Positions 8,972 through 18,319 are shown, counted from the first letter of the stretch. The stretch is DNA of 64,000 bases from Streptomyces sp. JB150 (GCF_011193355.1 NZ_CP049780.1:2518556-2582555), one strand, 5' to 3'. Notes: a model not told the origin generated them from the letters alone. Numbers and translations: made by a program.

Positions 8972-9586
8972 TCAGGTGGTGGGGACGTTGAGCGAGAGCA
9001 GGCCCGCGGTGCCCGTCGCCGGGTCGAGGCGCAGCTCGGTGACGGCGGCGTTGCGCAGTCTCGGGAAGACGCGGCGGTAGTCGGCGAGCGGGATGCCGAG
9101 CAGGCGGCACAGCACGAGGCGGAGCAGGGTGTTGTGGGCGACGACCAGGACCCGCTCGCCGGGGTGGGCGGTCGCGATGCGGTGCAGCGCGGCGGCACCG
9201 CGCTCGGCCGCCGCCGCCGGGTCCTCGGCGCCGGGGAAGGGGTGGGCCACCGGGTCGGCCCGGTAGGCGTCCGCGTGGGCCGGGTTCTGCCCGGCGAACT
9301 CGGCGAGCGTGCGGCCCTCCACCGTCCCGAAGTCGCATTCGCGCAGGTCCGGTTCGCGGTGCGGGGTCAGCCCGAGGGTCCGGCAGGCGGGCTCGGCGGT
9401 GGCCACCGCGCGGGACAGCGGCGAGGTCCACACCGCGTCGACCGGGTGCTCCCCGATCCAGCGGCCCAGGGCCTCGGCCTGGGCGCGGCCGGTGTCGGTG
9501 AGGGCGATGTCGCTGACGCCGGCGTAGCGGTTCTCGGCGTGCCAGACGGTCTGGCCGTGGCGGGCGAGGAGGAGGGTCGCGGTCAT
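8972..9586 (-). CDS. histidine phosphatase family protein
   Basis: Phosphoglycerate-mutase-like phosphatase, 204 aa. LLLARHGQTVWHAENRYAG places the phosphorylated His at residue 10. A second Arg occurs in SPLSRAVATAE, the acid in the RECDFGTVEG loop, and the second catalytic His in VVAHNTLLRLV. The ATG at 9586 overlaps the TGA of the FGGY kinase gene (ATGA), so the two are cotranslated. Within the polyol island it may dephosphorylate a sugar phosphate made by the kinases; the substrate is not evident. Confidence 0.88.
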   Translation of the reverse strand: MTATLLLARHGQTVWHAENRYAGVSDIALTDTGRAQAEALGRWIGEHPVDAVWTSPLSRAVATAEPACRTLGLTPHREPDLRECDFGTVEGRTLAEFAGQNPAHADAYRADPVAHPFPGAEDPAAAAERGAAALHRIATAHPGERVLVVAHNTLLRLVLCRLLGIPLADYRRVFPRLRNAAVTELRLDPATGTAGLLSLNVPTT

Positions 9587-11025
9587 GAGCCGCCAGTATT
9601 CCGTTCCGCCCGGCCGCGCGCATGGGCCGCGACGGGGCCCGGCAGCCAGCCGCGGGATTCCAGGGCGTCCAGGAGGCGCAGGTAGGGGGCGGTGTAGCGG
9701 TCGGTGTGCCGGGGGTGGACGGTGGCGCGGATGCGGACCATGCGGTCGGTGACGTCGGTCAGGGGGGTGCCGGTCGCCGCGTGGCAGGCCAGTGCCGCCA
9801 TGCCGAGGGCCGGTTCGGGGTGTGCGGGCAGGCGGACCGGGCGGCCCAGGATGTCGGTGCGGAGCTGGGTCCAGTAGGGGCTGCGGGTGGCGCCGCCGGT
9901 GAAGGTGAGGGGCCCGTCGAGGGGGGCGCCCAGGTGGTGGAGGTAGTCCAGGCAGAGGCGTTCCACCAGGCCGACCCCTTGGAGCAGGGCCGCCCACAGG
10001 TCGGCGTCGGAGGCGGGTTCGCCGAGGAGGAGGGCGGTCGCCTCGGGGGCCCGGAAGGGGAAGCGTTCGCCCGGGGACACCAGGGGGTAGGCCACCGCGC
10101 CGGCGGGTTCGAAGGCGGCCGCCTCGCGGTCCATCGCGGCGGGGTCGGCGTCCGGGAAGCGGGCGGTGAGCACCCCGGCGCCCACGCTGGACGCCCCGCC
10201 GGGCAGCCAGCGGCCGTCCGGGGCCCGGTGGTTGTAGACCACGCCGGTGCCGTCGCGCACCGGCCGGCGGGCCGCGCCCTTCAGGACCAGCGTCGTCCCC
10301 AGCACCGAATTCCACGCGCCCTCGCGCAGCGCGCCGGAGGCGAGCTGGGCCGCGCAGCCGTCGGTCATCCCGGCGACGACCGGGGTGCCGGCGGGGATGC
10401 CGGTGGCGTCGGCGGCGGCCGGGCAGACCTGCCCGAGCACCGTGCCGGGGCGGACCACCTCCGGCAGGGCCTCCACGGGGACGCCGGGCACGTCGGGCCA
10501 GGCCTCGGCCTCCACGTCGTACGCCGTCTTCAGCGCGTGGCTGGAATCGGTGGGCACCGGACGGCCGGTGAGCCGGGCCGTGATCACGTCGGGCTGGTGG
10601 GTGACGCGGCCCGGTCCGTGGGCGGACGCCAGCCACAGCGCCTTCGGCAGCGCCCAGGTGTCCTGCACGGCGAGTCCCGCCGCGCGCAGCCGGGCCGCCT
10701 CGGCCGCCGCGCGCCCGTCGTCGTACATCAGCGCCGGGCCGCGGGGGCGTCCCGCGCGGTCCGTCAGCAGCACGGTCCCGGAGGTGCCGCACACCGCGAG
10801 CGCGCCGGGGCGCGGCGCGGGGCGGGCGCGCAGGGCCTGCCGGGCCGCCGCGCACACGGCGGTCCACCACTGCTCGGGGTCCTGCTCGTGCCGTACGCCG
10901 TCGCGGCGGCCGGTGACCGGCACGGCGCCGGAGCCGCAGACCGTGCCGTCGCCGGTGACGAGCAGCGCGCGCACGCTCTGGGTGCCGAGGTCGATGCCGA
11001 GCCAGGCCGCCCTGTCGTCCGCCAT
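9583..11025 (-). CDS. FGGY-family carbohydrate kinase (xylulokinase-like)
   Basis: ATP-dependent sugar or polyol kinase, 480 aa, the typical FGGY length. The N-terminal ATPase fold begins GIDLGTQSVRALL. SVLGTTLVLKG and the C-terminal TFTGGATRSPYWTQLRTDIL mark the FGGY_N and FGGY_C domains. The catalytic Asp is probably in AGMTDGCAAQLASGAL. The ATG at 11025 follows GGGAGG. It is transcribed divergently from the ABC importer operon, with a 17-bp palindrome between them. The true substrate is unknown. Confidence 0.88.
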   Translation of the reverse strand: MADDRAAWLGIDLGTQSVRALLVTGDGTVCGSGAVPVTGRRDGVRHEQDPEQWWTAVCAAARQALRARPAPRPGALAVCGTSGTVLLTDRAGRPRGPALMYDDGRAAAEAARLRAAGLAVQDTWALPKALWLASAHGPGRVTHQPDVITARLTGRPVPTDSSHALKTAYDVEAEAWPDVPGVPVEALPEVVRPGTVLGQVCPAAADATGIPAGTPVVAGMTDGCAAQLASGALREGAWNSVLGTTLVLKGAARRPVRDGTGVVYNHRAPDGRWLPGGASSVGAGVLTARFPDADPAAMDREAAAFEPAGAVAYPLVSPGERFPFRAPEATALLLGEPASDADLWAALLQGVGLVERLCLDYLHHLGAPLDGPLTFTGGATRSPYWTQLRTDILGRPVRLPAHPEPALGMAALACHAATGTPLTDVTDRMVRIRATVHPRHTDRYTAPYLRLLDALESRGWLPGPVAAHARGRAERNTGGS

Positions 11026-11052
11026 CCGGACCTCCCACGCTTCGCGTCCCGG

Positions 11053-11069
11053 GGTGTGAACTTCTCACC
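11053..11069. promoter_or_regulatory. 17-bp palindromic operator candidate in the polyol-island divergon
   Basis: GGTGTGAACTTCTCACC is an inverted repeat with one mismatched pair around a central C. It lies 28 bp before the kinase start and 124 bp before the solute-binding protein gene. The DeoR-type regulator encoded at 15395-16222 in the same operon is the obvious candidate ligand, but I have no direct evidence. Confidence 0.5.
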
Positions 11070-11192
11070 ATGCCCTGGGATTTGCCGCTGCGCGAGGGAT
11101 TGACGGCCAACTTCCGTGGTTCCACTCTCTGTTAGCGAGCCGACTCGACGTGTTAACTCCCGCACCGGACCGAGCCCCCGTGGAGGTCACGG

Positions 11193-12614
11193 ATGGACAC
11201 GCCCGTGCACGACCGCCGCCGCTTCCTCGCCCTCACGGCCGCCGCCGCGACGGCGCCCCTGCTCACCGCCTGCGGTGCCGGGTTCGGCGGGAACGAGAAC
11301 GAGAGCGACGGCTCCGCCGCCGACGACGTCACCGGTTCCTTCGACTGGAGACGGGAGAAGGGCACCACCGTCAAGGCGCTGCTGAACAAGCACCCGTACA
11401 CGGACGCGCTCCTCGCCGACCTGAAGTCGTTCACGGACAAGACCGGGATCAAGGTCGAGTACGACGTCTTCCCGGAGGACAACTACTTCGACAAGCTCAC
11501 CGTCGACCTCTCCAGCGGGCGCGCCTCCTACGACGTGTTCATGCTCGGCGCGTACATGGTGTGGCAGTACGGGCCGCCCGGCTGGCTGGAGGACCTCGGT
11601 CCCTGGATGCGCAACTCCTCCGCCACCGACGACGCATGGGACCAGGGCGACTTCTACCCCAACCTGCTCCAGGCCGGCCAGTGGAACCTGAAGGCGGGCG
11701 CGCCGCTCGGGCAGGGCGGGCAGTACGCGCTGCCGTGGGGCTGGGAGACCAACGTGGTCGCCTACAACACCGAGGTGTTCCGCACCCTGGGCCTGAAGCC
11801 CGCGGGGACCTTCGACGAGCTGGTGGAACTCGCCGGGACCATCAAGCGCAAGGCGCCGGGCGCCGGTTTCGACGGCATGTACGGGATCGCCGTGCGCGGG
11901 TCGCGCAGCTGGGCCACCATCCACCCCGGCTTCATGACGATGTACGCCCGCAACGGGCTGAAGGACTTCACCGTCGAGGGCGGCAGGCTCACCCCCGCCA
12001 TGAACAGCCCCGAGGCCGTGCGGTTCACCGAGGACTGGGCGCGGATGGTGAAGCGGGGCGGGCCGCCGTCGTGGACGTCGTACACCTGGTACCAGTGCTC
12101 CAGCGACCTCGGCGCGCGCAAGGCCGGGATGCTGTTCGACGCGGACACGGCCGCCTACTTCCAGGCGGTGAAGGGCGCGAGCCCGGCTTCCGGGAAGATC
12201 GCCTTCCATCCGGGGCCGAAGGGCCCGGACGGCTCGCTCGCCACCAACATGTGGATCTGGTCGCTCGGCATGAACGCCAAGAGCAGGCGCAAGAGCGCCA
12301 GTTGGCTGTTCCTCCAGTGGGCGACCGGGAAGGAACACCTGCGCGAGAGCGCGCTCACCCACCACCACATCGACCCGGTGCGCCGGTCGATCGCGCAGGA
12401 CGGCGCCTACCGGGACAAGATGAGGGACCTGCCCGGCTTCATCGAGACCTTCGAGACGGTCGTCGACCAGACGAGGATCCAGTTCACCCCGCAGGCGCAG
12501 TTCTTCGACGCGACGACCAGCTGGGCGTCGGCGCTCCAGGAGATCTACGGCGGCGAGAACGCCCGCTCGGTCCTCGACTCCCTCGCCGACGACCTCGCCC
12601 GCAAGGTCGGCTAG
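11193..12614 (+). CDS. Tat-exported extracellular solute-binding lipoprotein
   Basis: Substrate receptor of a sugar ABC importer (family 1 binding proteins), 473 aa. The N-terminus DRRRFLALTAAAATAP carries a twin-arginine motif, and LLTAC is the lipobox (Cys near residue 27), so it is a Tat lipoprotein. The mature part shows the usual elements YDVFPEDNYFDKLTVDLSSG and LPWGWETNVVAYN. The start codon ATG follows GGAGG. The gene leads an operon of permeases, ATPases and a regulator. The aromatic-rich sequence fits a carbohydrate or polyol ligand. Confidence 0.9.
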   Translation: MDTPVHDRRRFLALTAAAATAPLLTACGAGFGGNENESDGSAADDVTGSFDWRREKGTTVKALLNKHPYTDALLADLKSFTDKTGIKVEYDVFPEDNYFDKLTVDLSSGRASYDVFMLGAYMVWQYGPPGWLEDLGPWMRNSSATDDAWDQGDFYPNLLQAGQWNLKAGAPLGQGGQYALPWGWETNVVAYNTEVFRTLGLKPAGTFDELVELAGTIKRKAPGAGFDGMYGIAVRGSRSWATIHPGFMTMYARNGLKDFTVEGGRLTPAMNSPEAVRFTEDWARMVKRGGPPSWTSYTWYQCSSDLGARKAGMLFDADTAAYFQAVKGASPASGKIAFHPGPKGPDGSLATNMWIWSLGMNAKSRRKSASWLFLQWATGKEHLRESALTHHHIDPVRRSIAQDGAYRDKMRDLPGFIETFETVVDQTRIQFTPQAQFFDATTSWASALQEIYGGENARSVLDSLADDLARKVG

Positions 12615-12616
12615 CC

Positions 12617-13495
12617 GTGCGACAGGCGCTGCGCCCCTATCTGCTCATCGTCCCGGCACTGCTGCTGACCTGCGGCATCCTCTACCCGTTCGGGCTCGGC
12701 CTGTACTACACGCTCTTCGACTTCGCGGCGAGCAAGCCGCGGCCGGACATGGTCGGCCTCGACAACTACCGGACCGTCCTCACCGAGGAGTCCTTCTGGA
12801 ACTCGGCCTGGGTGACGGTGCTGTACGCGGTCGGGGCGGCCGGGTTCGAGACCGTGCTCGGTGTCGCGGTGGCCCTGCTGCTGAACCGGTCGTCGCTGGT
12901 CGGGCGGGTGCTGGAGAAGATCCTGATCCTGCCGCTGATGATCGCCCCGGTGATCGCGGCGATCATCTGGAAGCTGATGCTCCAGCCGTCGGTGGGGGTG
13001 GTGAACCACCTGCTGAGACCGTTCGGGCTGGGCGGCGTGCAGTGGACGGACACGCCGACGGGCGCGCTGCTGTCGTCGATCGCCGTGGACGTGTGGGTGT
13101 ACACCCCGTTCGTCGCGATCCTCGCGCTGGCCGGGCTGCGGTCCCTGCCCGCCTCCCCGTTCGAGGCGGCGGCCGTGGACGGGGCCGACTGGTGGTACAC
13201 GTTCCGCCGGCTGACGCTGCCCATGCTGTGGCCGTACGTCCTGGTGGCGCTGATTTTCCGGTTCATGGACTCGCTGAAGGTCTTCGACATCATCTACGCC
13301 CTCACCGAGGGCGGGCCCGGCGACTCCACCGTGGTGCTGCAGATCCGGGCGTACCTGGAGGCGATCCGCTTCCAGCGCTACTCCTTCGGGATCAGCTACA
13401 CGGTCGTGCTGTGGGCCGTGGTCTACCTGGCCGCGATGGTGCTCGTCCGGCACCTGGGGCGGATCCAGCGCCGGGCCGCGGAGGTGACCAGGTGA
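12617..13495 (+). CDS. ABC sugar-type permease, MalF-like
   Basis: Inner-membrane permease subunit, 292 aa, six TM segments. The start at GTG 12617 is 2 nt after the stop of the binding-protein gene. The EAA loop that contacts the ATPase reads EAAAVDGADWWYTFRRLTLP near residue 185. It ends in a GTGA overlap with the second permease. It should form a heterodimer with the product of 13492-14316. Confidence 0.92.
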   Translation: MRQALRPYLLIVPALLLTCGILYPFGLGLYYTLFDFAASKPRPDMVGLDNYRTVLTEESFWNSAWVTVLYAVGAAGFETVLGVAVALLLNRSSLVGRVLEKILILPLMIAPVIAAIIWKLMLQPSVGVVNHLLRPFGLGGVQWTDTPTGALLSSIAVDVWVYTPFVAILALAGLRSLPASPFEAAAVDGADWWYTFRRLTLPMLWPYVLVALIFRFMDSLKVFDIIYALTEGGPGDSTVVLQIRAYLEAIRFQRYSFGISYTVVLWAVVYLAAMVLVRHLGRIQRRAAEVTR

Positions 13496-14316
13496 GACGG
13501 CGATGGCCCGGGTGGCTCGCGGACGCCGCCCTGATCCTCTACTTCGTCTTCGCGCTGTTCCCGATCGCCTGGATGGTGATCCTCTCCCTGAAACCCGCCG
13601 ACCAGCTGTTCTCCACCTACTTCTCCTTCTCCCCCACCCTGGACTCCTACCGGACCGTCCTCGGCGACAGCGAGGGCATCCCCTTCACCCGGTTCTTCGT
13701 CAACAGCCTGGTGGTGTCGCTGGGCGCGGTGGCGCTGTCGCTGCTGGTGGGACTGCCCGCCGCGTACGCCTCGGCGCGCTGGCGGTTCAAGGGCTCGGAC
13801 AACCTGATGTTCACGCTGCTGTCGTTCCGGTTCGCGCCCGAACTCACCGTGATCATCCCGCTGTTCGTGCTCTACCAGGAGCTGGGGCTGTTCGACACCT
13901 ACGTCGGCATGGTGTGGGTGCTCCAGCTGGTCACCCTCCCGCTGATCGTGTGGATCATGCGGTCGTACTTCGCCGATCTGACGCCCGAGCTGGAGCAGGC
14001 GGCGCTGCTCGACGGCTACACCCGCAAGCAGGCCTTCTTCCGGGTGGCGATCCCGCTGGTCAAGCCGGGGATCGCGGCGGTGTCCCTGCTGGCGTTCATC
14101 TTCGCCTGGAACAACTTCGTCTTCCCGCTCATCCTCACCTCCAGCGAGGCGCAGACCGTGACCGTGGGCGCGCTGTCCTTCCTCGGCGGCGACCGCCCCA
14201 AGTACAACCTGACGGCCGCCGCCGCGCTGATCTCCGTCGTACCGCCGCTGCTGCTGGCGCTGCTGATCCAGCGGTATCTGGTGCGCGGTCTGTCGTTCGG
14301 GGCGGTGAAGTCATGA
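13492..14316 (+). CDS. ABC sugar-type permease, MalG-like
   Basis: Second permease, 274 aa, six TM segments. The GTG at 13492 overlaps the previous stop by 4 nt and gives the expected short cytoplasmic N-terminus before TM1 (ALILYFVFALFPIAWMVI). The EAA loop reads EQAALLDGYTRKQAFFRVAI near residue 170. It ends in an ATGA overlap with the first ATPase gene. Confidence 0.92.
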   Translation: MRRRWPGWLADAALILYFVFALFPIAWMVILSLKPADQLFSTYFSFSPTLDSYRTVLGDSEGIPFTRFFVNSLVVSLGAVALSLLVGLPAAYASARWRFKGSDNLMFTLLSFRFAPELTVIIPLFVLYQELGLFDTYVGMVWVLQLVTLPLIVWIMRSYFADLTPELEQAALLDGYTRKQAFFRVAIPLVKPGIAAVSLLAFIFAWNNFVFPLILTSSEAQTVTVGALSFLGGDRPKYNLTAAAALISVVPPLLLALLIQRYLVRGLSFGAVKS

Positions 14317-15398
14317 CCATGATCAAACTGGCCGCGGTCCGCAAGGCGTACGGCAGGACCACCGCCCTCGACGGACTCGATCTGGAGGTCGCGGAAGGCG
14401 AGTTCCTCTGCCTGCTCGGCCCCTCCGGGGCGGGCAAGACGACCACGCTGAAGACCGTCGCCGGCCTCGAACGGCCCGACGCGGGCACGGTCGAGATCGG
14501 CGGCAAGGACATGCGGGGCGTCGAACCGTACGACCGGGGCGTGGCCATGTGCTTCGAGAGCTACGCCCTCTACCCGCACAAGTCGGCCTACGACAACCTC
14601 GCCTCCCCGCTGCGCTCCCCCCGCCACCGCCTGCCGCCCGCCGAGGCACGCCGGCGGATCGGCGAGGTGGCGGAACTCCTCGGCATCCAGGGCCTGCTGG
14701 ACCGGCCCGTCGGCGAGCTGTCCAACGGGCAGCGGCAGCGGGTCGCCCTGGGCCGGGTGCTGGTCCGCCCGGCCCGCGCGTTCCTGCTCGACGAGCCGCT
14801 GTCCCACCTCGACGCCAAGCTGCGCCAGCAGATGCGGGCCGAGCTGAAGGCGATCGGGTCGGTGCGGCGCACCACGACGCTGTACGTCACCCACGACTCG
14901 GTGGAGGCGCTGGCGCTCGGCGACCGGATCGGGGTGATCCGGGACGGGCGGATCGTGCAGACGGGCACGCGGGAGGACATCTGGTACCGGCCCCACGACA
15001 CCGAGGTGGCGCGGGCGTTCGGCCGGCCGCGGATCAACCTGCTGGCCGGGACGGTCGAGGACGGTGTGTTCCGCTCACCGGACGGCGCGGTGCGGCTGCC
15101 CGTGGCGGCACCCGCGCGCGGCCCGGCGCAGATCGGGATCCGGCCGCGGGACCTGACGTTGGGCGGCGGCCCGGGTCACGCACTGTCCGGCAGCGTCTAC
15201 GTCACCGAGGTGCTCGGCCGCTCGGTGGAGGTGACCGTGCGGCTCGGCGCCGCCCAGGTGGCCGTCGTCGCCCCGCGCGAGAAGGCCGCGGGGCTGCGTC
15301 CCGACGATCCGGTGCGGCTGTCGGTGCGGCCGGAGAACCTGCTGCTGTTCGAGGCCGACGGGCCACAGCGCCCGGGACGACGGATCGGGGCACGATGA
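14313..15398 (+). CDS. ABC importer ATPase (MalK-like), Q-loop Glu
   Basis: Nucleotide-binding subunit, 361 aa. Walker A GPSGAGKTTT (residues 36-45), signature LSNGQRQR (from 136), Walker B AFLLDEP, H-loop YVTHDS and a C-terminal TOBE-like domain. At residue 82, where MalK has the Q-loop glutamine (FQSYALYPH), this protein has FESYALYPH. Replacing the Mg2+-coordinating Gln with Glu is unusual, and the second ATPase of the operon does the same. It is paired with the ATPase at 16200 and overlaps both neighbours. Confidence 0.92.
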   Translation: MTMIKLAAVRKAYGRTTALDGLDLEVAEGEFLCLLGPSGAGKTTTLKTVAGLERPDAGTVEIGGKDMRGVEPYDRGVAMCFESYALYPHKSAYDNLASPLRSPRHRLPPAEARRRIGEVAELLGIQGLLDRPVGELSNGQRQRVALGRVLVRPARAFLLDEPLSHLDAKLRQQMRAELKAIGSVRRTTTLYVTHDSVEALALGDRIGVIRDGRIVQTGTREDIWYRPHDTEVARAFGRPRINLLAGTVEDGVFRSPDGAVRLPVAAPARGPAQIGIRPRDLTLGGGPGHALSGSVYVTEVLGRSVEVTVRLGAAQVAVVAPREKAAGLRPDDPVRLSVRPENLLLFEADGPQRPGRRIGAR

Positions 15399-16222
15399 GC
15401 GGCGGCAACCACGCGTTCCAGGGACCGGCGGCCCGGCAGGCCGCCCTGGCCGAGCACGTCCTCGCCACGGGGTCGGCGACCGCGGCGGAGCTGGCGGAGC
15501 GGTTCGGGGTGAGCCTGATGACCATCCACCGGGATCTGGACGAACTGGCCCGGCAGGGCGTCGTCCGCAAGTTCCGCGGCGGGGTGACCGCGCAGCCGTC
15601 CGGGGTGTTCGAGGCGAACGTGCAGTACCGGCTGAAGACCATGCGGGACGAGAAGCGGGCCGTCGCCGGCCGGGCGATGCGGCTGATCGAGCCGGGCATG
15701 GCGATCCTGCTGGACGACTCCACCACCACCCTGGAGATAGCGCGCCGCCTGCGCCTCGGCGAGATCACCCCGCTGACGGTCGTCACCAACTTCCTGGAGG
15801 CGATCACCCTGCTGGCGGGCCGGCGGGGCATCCACCTGATGGCGCTCGGCGGCGACTACGACCCGCTGCACTCCTCCTTCCTCGGGGTGTCCTGCGTCGA
15901 GGCGGTGCAGCAGCTGCGCGTCGACGTCTGCTTCGCCTCCACCTCGGGCGTGCACGCCGGGCACGTCTGGCACCAGGAGCAGCACATCGTGTCCGTGAAG
16001 CGGGCGATGCTCGACTCCGCCGCCCGCAACGTCCTGCTGGTCGACCACACCAAGCTGGGCCGGGTCGCCCTGCACCGCGTCGTGCCGCTGTCCCGCTTCG
16101 ACCTGCTGCTGGTCGACGACGGCGCGTCGGCCGGGGCGCTGCGCGACCTGGACGAGCACCAGGTCCGTTACGAGGTCTGCGCGACGAAGGGCGGAGTGGA
16201 TGACCGAGCTGGAGTTACGTGA
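15395..16222 (+). CDS. DeoR-family transcriptional regulator
   Basis: Sugar-phosphate-responsive regulator, 275 aa. The N-terminal winged helix is seen in ATAAELAERFGVSLMTIHRD, followed by ELARQGVVRKFRGGV. The C-terminal DeoRC sensor has DDSTTTLEIARRL, VVTNF, ALGG and LVDHTKLGRVAL, the usual phosphosugar-isomerase-like motifs. The ATG overlaps the upstream TGA, and the end overlaps the second ATPase gene by 23 nt. It probably controls this operon and the divergent kinase through the palindrome at 11053. Confidence 0.9.
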   Translation: MSGGNHAFQGPAARQAALAEHVLATGSATAAELAERFGVSLMTIHRDLDELARQGVVRKFRGGVTAQPSGVFEANVQYRLKTMRDEKRAVAGRAMRLIEPGMAILLDDSTTTLEIARRLRLGEITPLTVVTNFLEAITLLAGRRGIHLMALGGDYDPLHSSFLGVSCVEAVQQLRVDVCFASTSGVHAGHVWHQEQHIVSVKRAMLDSAARNVLLVDHTKLGRVALHRVVPLSRFDLLLVDDGASAGALRDLDEHQVRYEVCATKGGVDDRAGVT

Positions 16223-17276
16223 CCTGCGCAAGACCTACCGCTCACGCGGGCGGCCCCCGGTCGAGGCGGTACGCGGCCTCGATCTGCTCCTGCGCTCCGG
16301 GGAGTTGCTAGGGCTGCTCGGGCCGTCGGGCTGCGGGAAGTCCACCACCCTGCGGATGATCGCCGGTCTGGAGACGGTGACCGGCGGGGACATCCTGGTC
16401 GGCGGGGCGCCGGTGACGCACCTGCCCGCGCAGCGGCGCAACATGGGCGTCGCGTTCGAGAACTACGCGCTGTATCCGCCGCTGACCGTCGCGGAGAACC
16501 TGGCGTTCGGGCTGAAGGCGCGGGGCCGCCGCGCGGACGCGGACCGCAGGGTCGCCGAGATGGCGGAGCGGATCGGGCTGACGCCACTCCTGGACGCCCG
16601 CCCGGCCGGCCTGTCCAGCGGGCAGAAGCAGCGCGTCGCCCTGGCCCGCGCCCTGATCCGCGAGCCGGACGTCCTGCTCCTGGACGAGCCCCTCTCGCAC
16701 CTGGACGCGGCCCAGCGCGACACCACCCGCCGCGAACTCAAACGCATCCAGCGCGACCTCGGGCACACCACGATCCTGGTCACCCACGACCAGGAGGAGG
16801 CGCTGTCGCTCGCCGACCGGATCGCCGTGATGCGGGACGGGGTGATCCAGCAGCTCGGCACCCCGTACGAGATCTACGACCACCCGGCCACCGTCTTCGT
16901 CGCGGACTTCGTCGGCGAGCCCGCCATCAACCTGCTGCCCGCGACCGCCACCGCCGACGGCCACGCCGCCCGCCTGTCCGACGTGCTGGAACTGCCGCTG
17001 CCGGTGCGGGCCGAGGCCGGGCGCGAGCTGATCGTCGGCGTCCGCCCCGAGGACTGGTCCCTGACCGGCGCCGACGGGCTGCCCGCCCGGGTGCTGGCCC
17101 ACGAGCCGCTGCCGGAGTCGGGCCTCGCCACCCTCGACCTCGCCGGCGTCGACCGGCCCGTCACCGTCCTGACCGGCCCGGACGTCCGGCTCGCCCACGA
17201 CGAACGGGTCCGGCTGACCGCCGACCCCCGCCTCACCCATGTCTTCGACGCCGCGACAGGAGAGTCCCTGCGATGA
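16200..17276 (+). CDS. second ABC importer ATPase, Q-loop Glu
   Basis: MalK/UgpC-like ATPase, 358 aa. Walker A GPSGCGKSTT, signature LSSGQKQR, Walker B VLLLDEP, H-loop LVTHDQEEA, then TOBE motifs (VGVRPEDW). The Q-loop reads FENYALYPP with Glu at residue 87 in place of Gln. Two different ATPases with two permeases imply a heterodimeric motor, an arrangement known for GlpST-PQV glycerol importers in rhizobia. The gene overlaps the regulator upstream and the dehydrogenase downstream. Confidence 0.92.
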   Translation: MTELELRDLRKTYRSRGRPPVEAVRGLDLLLRSGELLGLLGPSGCGKSTTLRMIAGLETVTGGDILVGGAPVTHLPAQRRNMGVAFENYALYPPLTVAENLAFGLKARGRRADADRRVAEMAERIGLTPLLDARPAGLSSGQKQRVALARALIREPDVLLLDEPLSHLDAAQRDTTRRELKRIQRDLGHTTILVTHDQEEALSLADRIAVMRDGVIQQLGTPYEIYDHPATVFVADFVGEPAINLLPATATADGHAARLSDVLELPLPVRAEAGRELIVGVRPEDWSLTGADGLPARVLAHEPLPESGLATLDLAGVDRPVTVLTGPDVRLAHDERVRLTADPRLTHVFDAATGESLR

Positions 17277-18301
17277 CCCCAGACCCGGTCCGTGTGCTCG
17301 CCGCCGGTGACCACTTCGTGCTGCCCTCGCTGATCGCCGACGCGGTGCGCCAGGAGCATCCGGCGGACGTCCGTCAGGTGCGGCTGGGCTGGCCGCTGGA
17401 GCCGTTCGGCGCGGTGGCCGAGGTGAGCGAGGCCAGTGACGCGGAGGACGAGCTGATCGAGGCGCTGGGCGACGGGCGGGAGGTGCTCGTCACGCAGATG
17501 GGCCCGGTCACCGCCCGGGTCCTCGCCGCCGCACCGGCCCTGCGGCTGGTCGTGGTGTGCCGGGGCGGCCCGGTCAACGTCAACCTGGACGCGGCGAAGT
17601 CCCGCGAGGTGCGCGTGTGTTACGCGCCCGGCCGCAACGCCGCCGCCACCGCCGAGTTCACCGTGGGGCTGATGCTGGCGGCGCTGCGCCGGATTCCGCA
17701 GGCGCACATCCCGCTGGCCGGGCACGGCAGCTGGGAGGGCGCCGCCTACTACACGTACGACCGCGCCGGCCTGGAGCTGGAGGACCTGCCGGTCGGGCTG
17801 GTCGGCTACGGGGCGGTGGGCAGCCGGGTGGCGCGGGTGCTGGGCGCGTTCGGCGCGCGGGTGCTGGTCCACGACCCGTATGTGCGCGGCGAGATCCACG
17901 GACTGCGGGTCGACTCCCTCGACGAGCTGCTGCGCCGCTCCCGGGTGGTCAGCCTGCACGCCCGGCTCACCACCGAGACCCGCGGTCTGCTCGGCGCCCG
18001 CGAGCTGGCGCTGCTGCCCGAGGGCGCGGTGGTGGTGAACGCGGCGCGCGGCCCGCTGCTGGACGAGGACGCGCTGTGCGCGGCCCTGGCGAGCGGGCGG
18101 GTCGCGGCGGCGGCACTGGACACCTACGCGCGCGAGCCGCTGCCGCCGGACTCCCCGCTGTACGGCTTCGCGGACCGGGTCGTGCTGACCCCGCACCTGG
18201 GCGGTGCCAGCCGGGCGGTCGCCGAGAAGGCCGCGCGGATCGCGGCCGCCGAGGTGGGGCGCTGGGCGCGCGGGGAGCCGCTGGCGCACTGCCTGACCTG
18301 A
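17273..18301 (+). CDS. D-isomer-specific 2-hydroxyacid dehydrogenase
   Basis: NAD(P)-dependent dehydrogenase of the D-2-hydroxyacid family, 342 aa. The cofactor motif is GLVGYGAVGSRVARVLGAFG. The catalytic Arg lies in NAARGPLLDE, the Glu in TYAREPLP and the His in TPHLGGASR, so the triad is complete. The ATG overlaps the ATPase stop (ATGA). In a polyol operon it could oxidise a hydroxy-acid intermediate, or reduce a 2-keto acid; the sequence does not settle which. Confidence 0.88.
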   Translation: MTPDPVRVLAAGDHFVLPSLIADAVRQEHPADVRQVRLGWPLEPFGAVAEVSEASDAEDELIEALGDGREVLVTQMGPVTARVLAAAPALRLVVVCRGGPVNVNLDAAKSREVRVCYAPGRNAAATAEFTVGLMLAALRRIPQAHIPLAGHGSWEGAAYYTYDRAGLELEDLPVGLVGYGAVGSRVARVLGAFGARVLVHDPYVRGEIHGLRVDSLDELLRRSRVVSLHARLTTETRGLLGARELALLPEGAVVVNAARGPLLDEDALCAALASGRVAAAALDTYAREPLPPDSPLYGFADRVVLTPHLGGASRAVAEKAARIAAAEVGRWARGEPLAHCLT

Positions 18302-18319
18302 GGGTGCGAAGGAGGCGGA

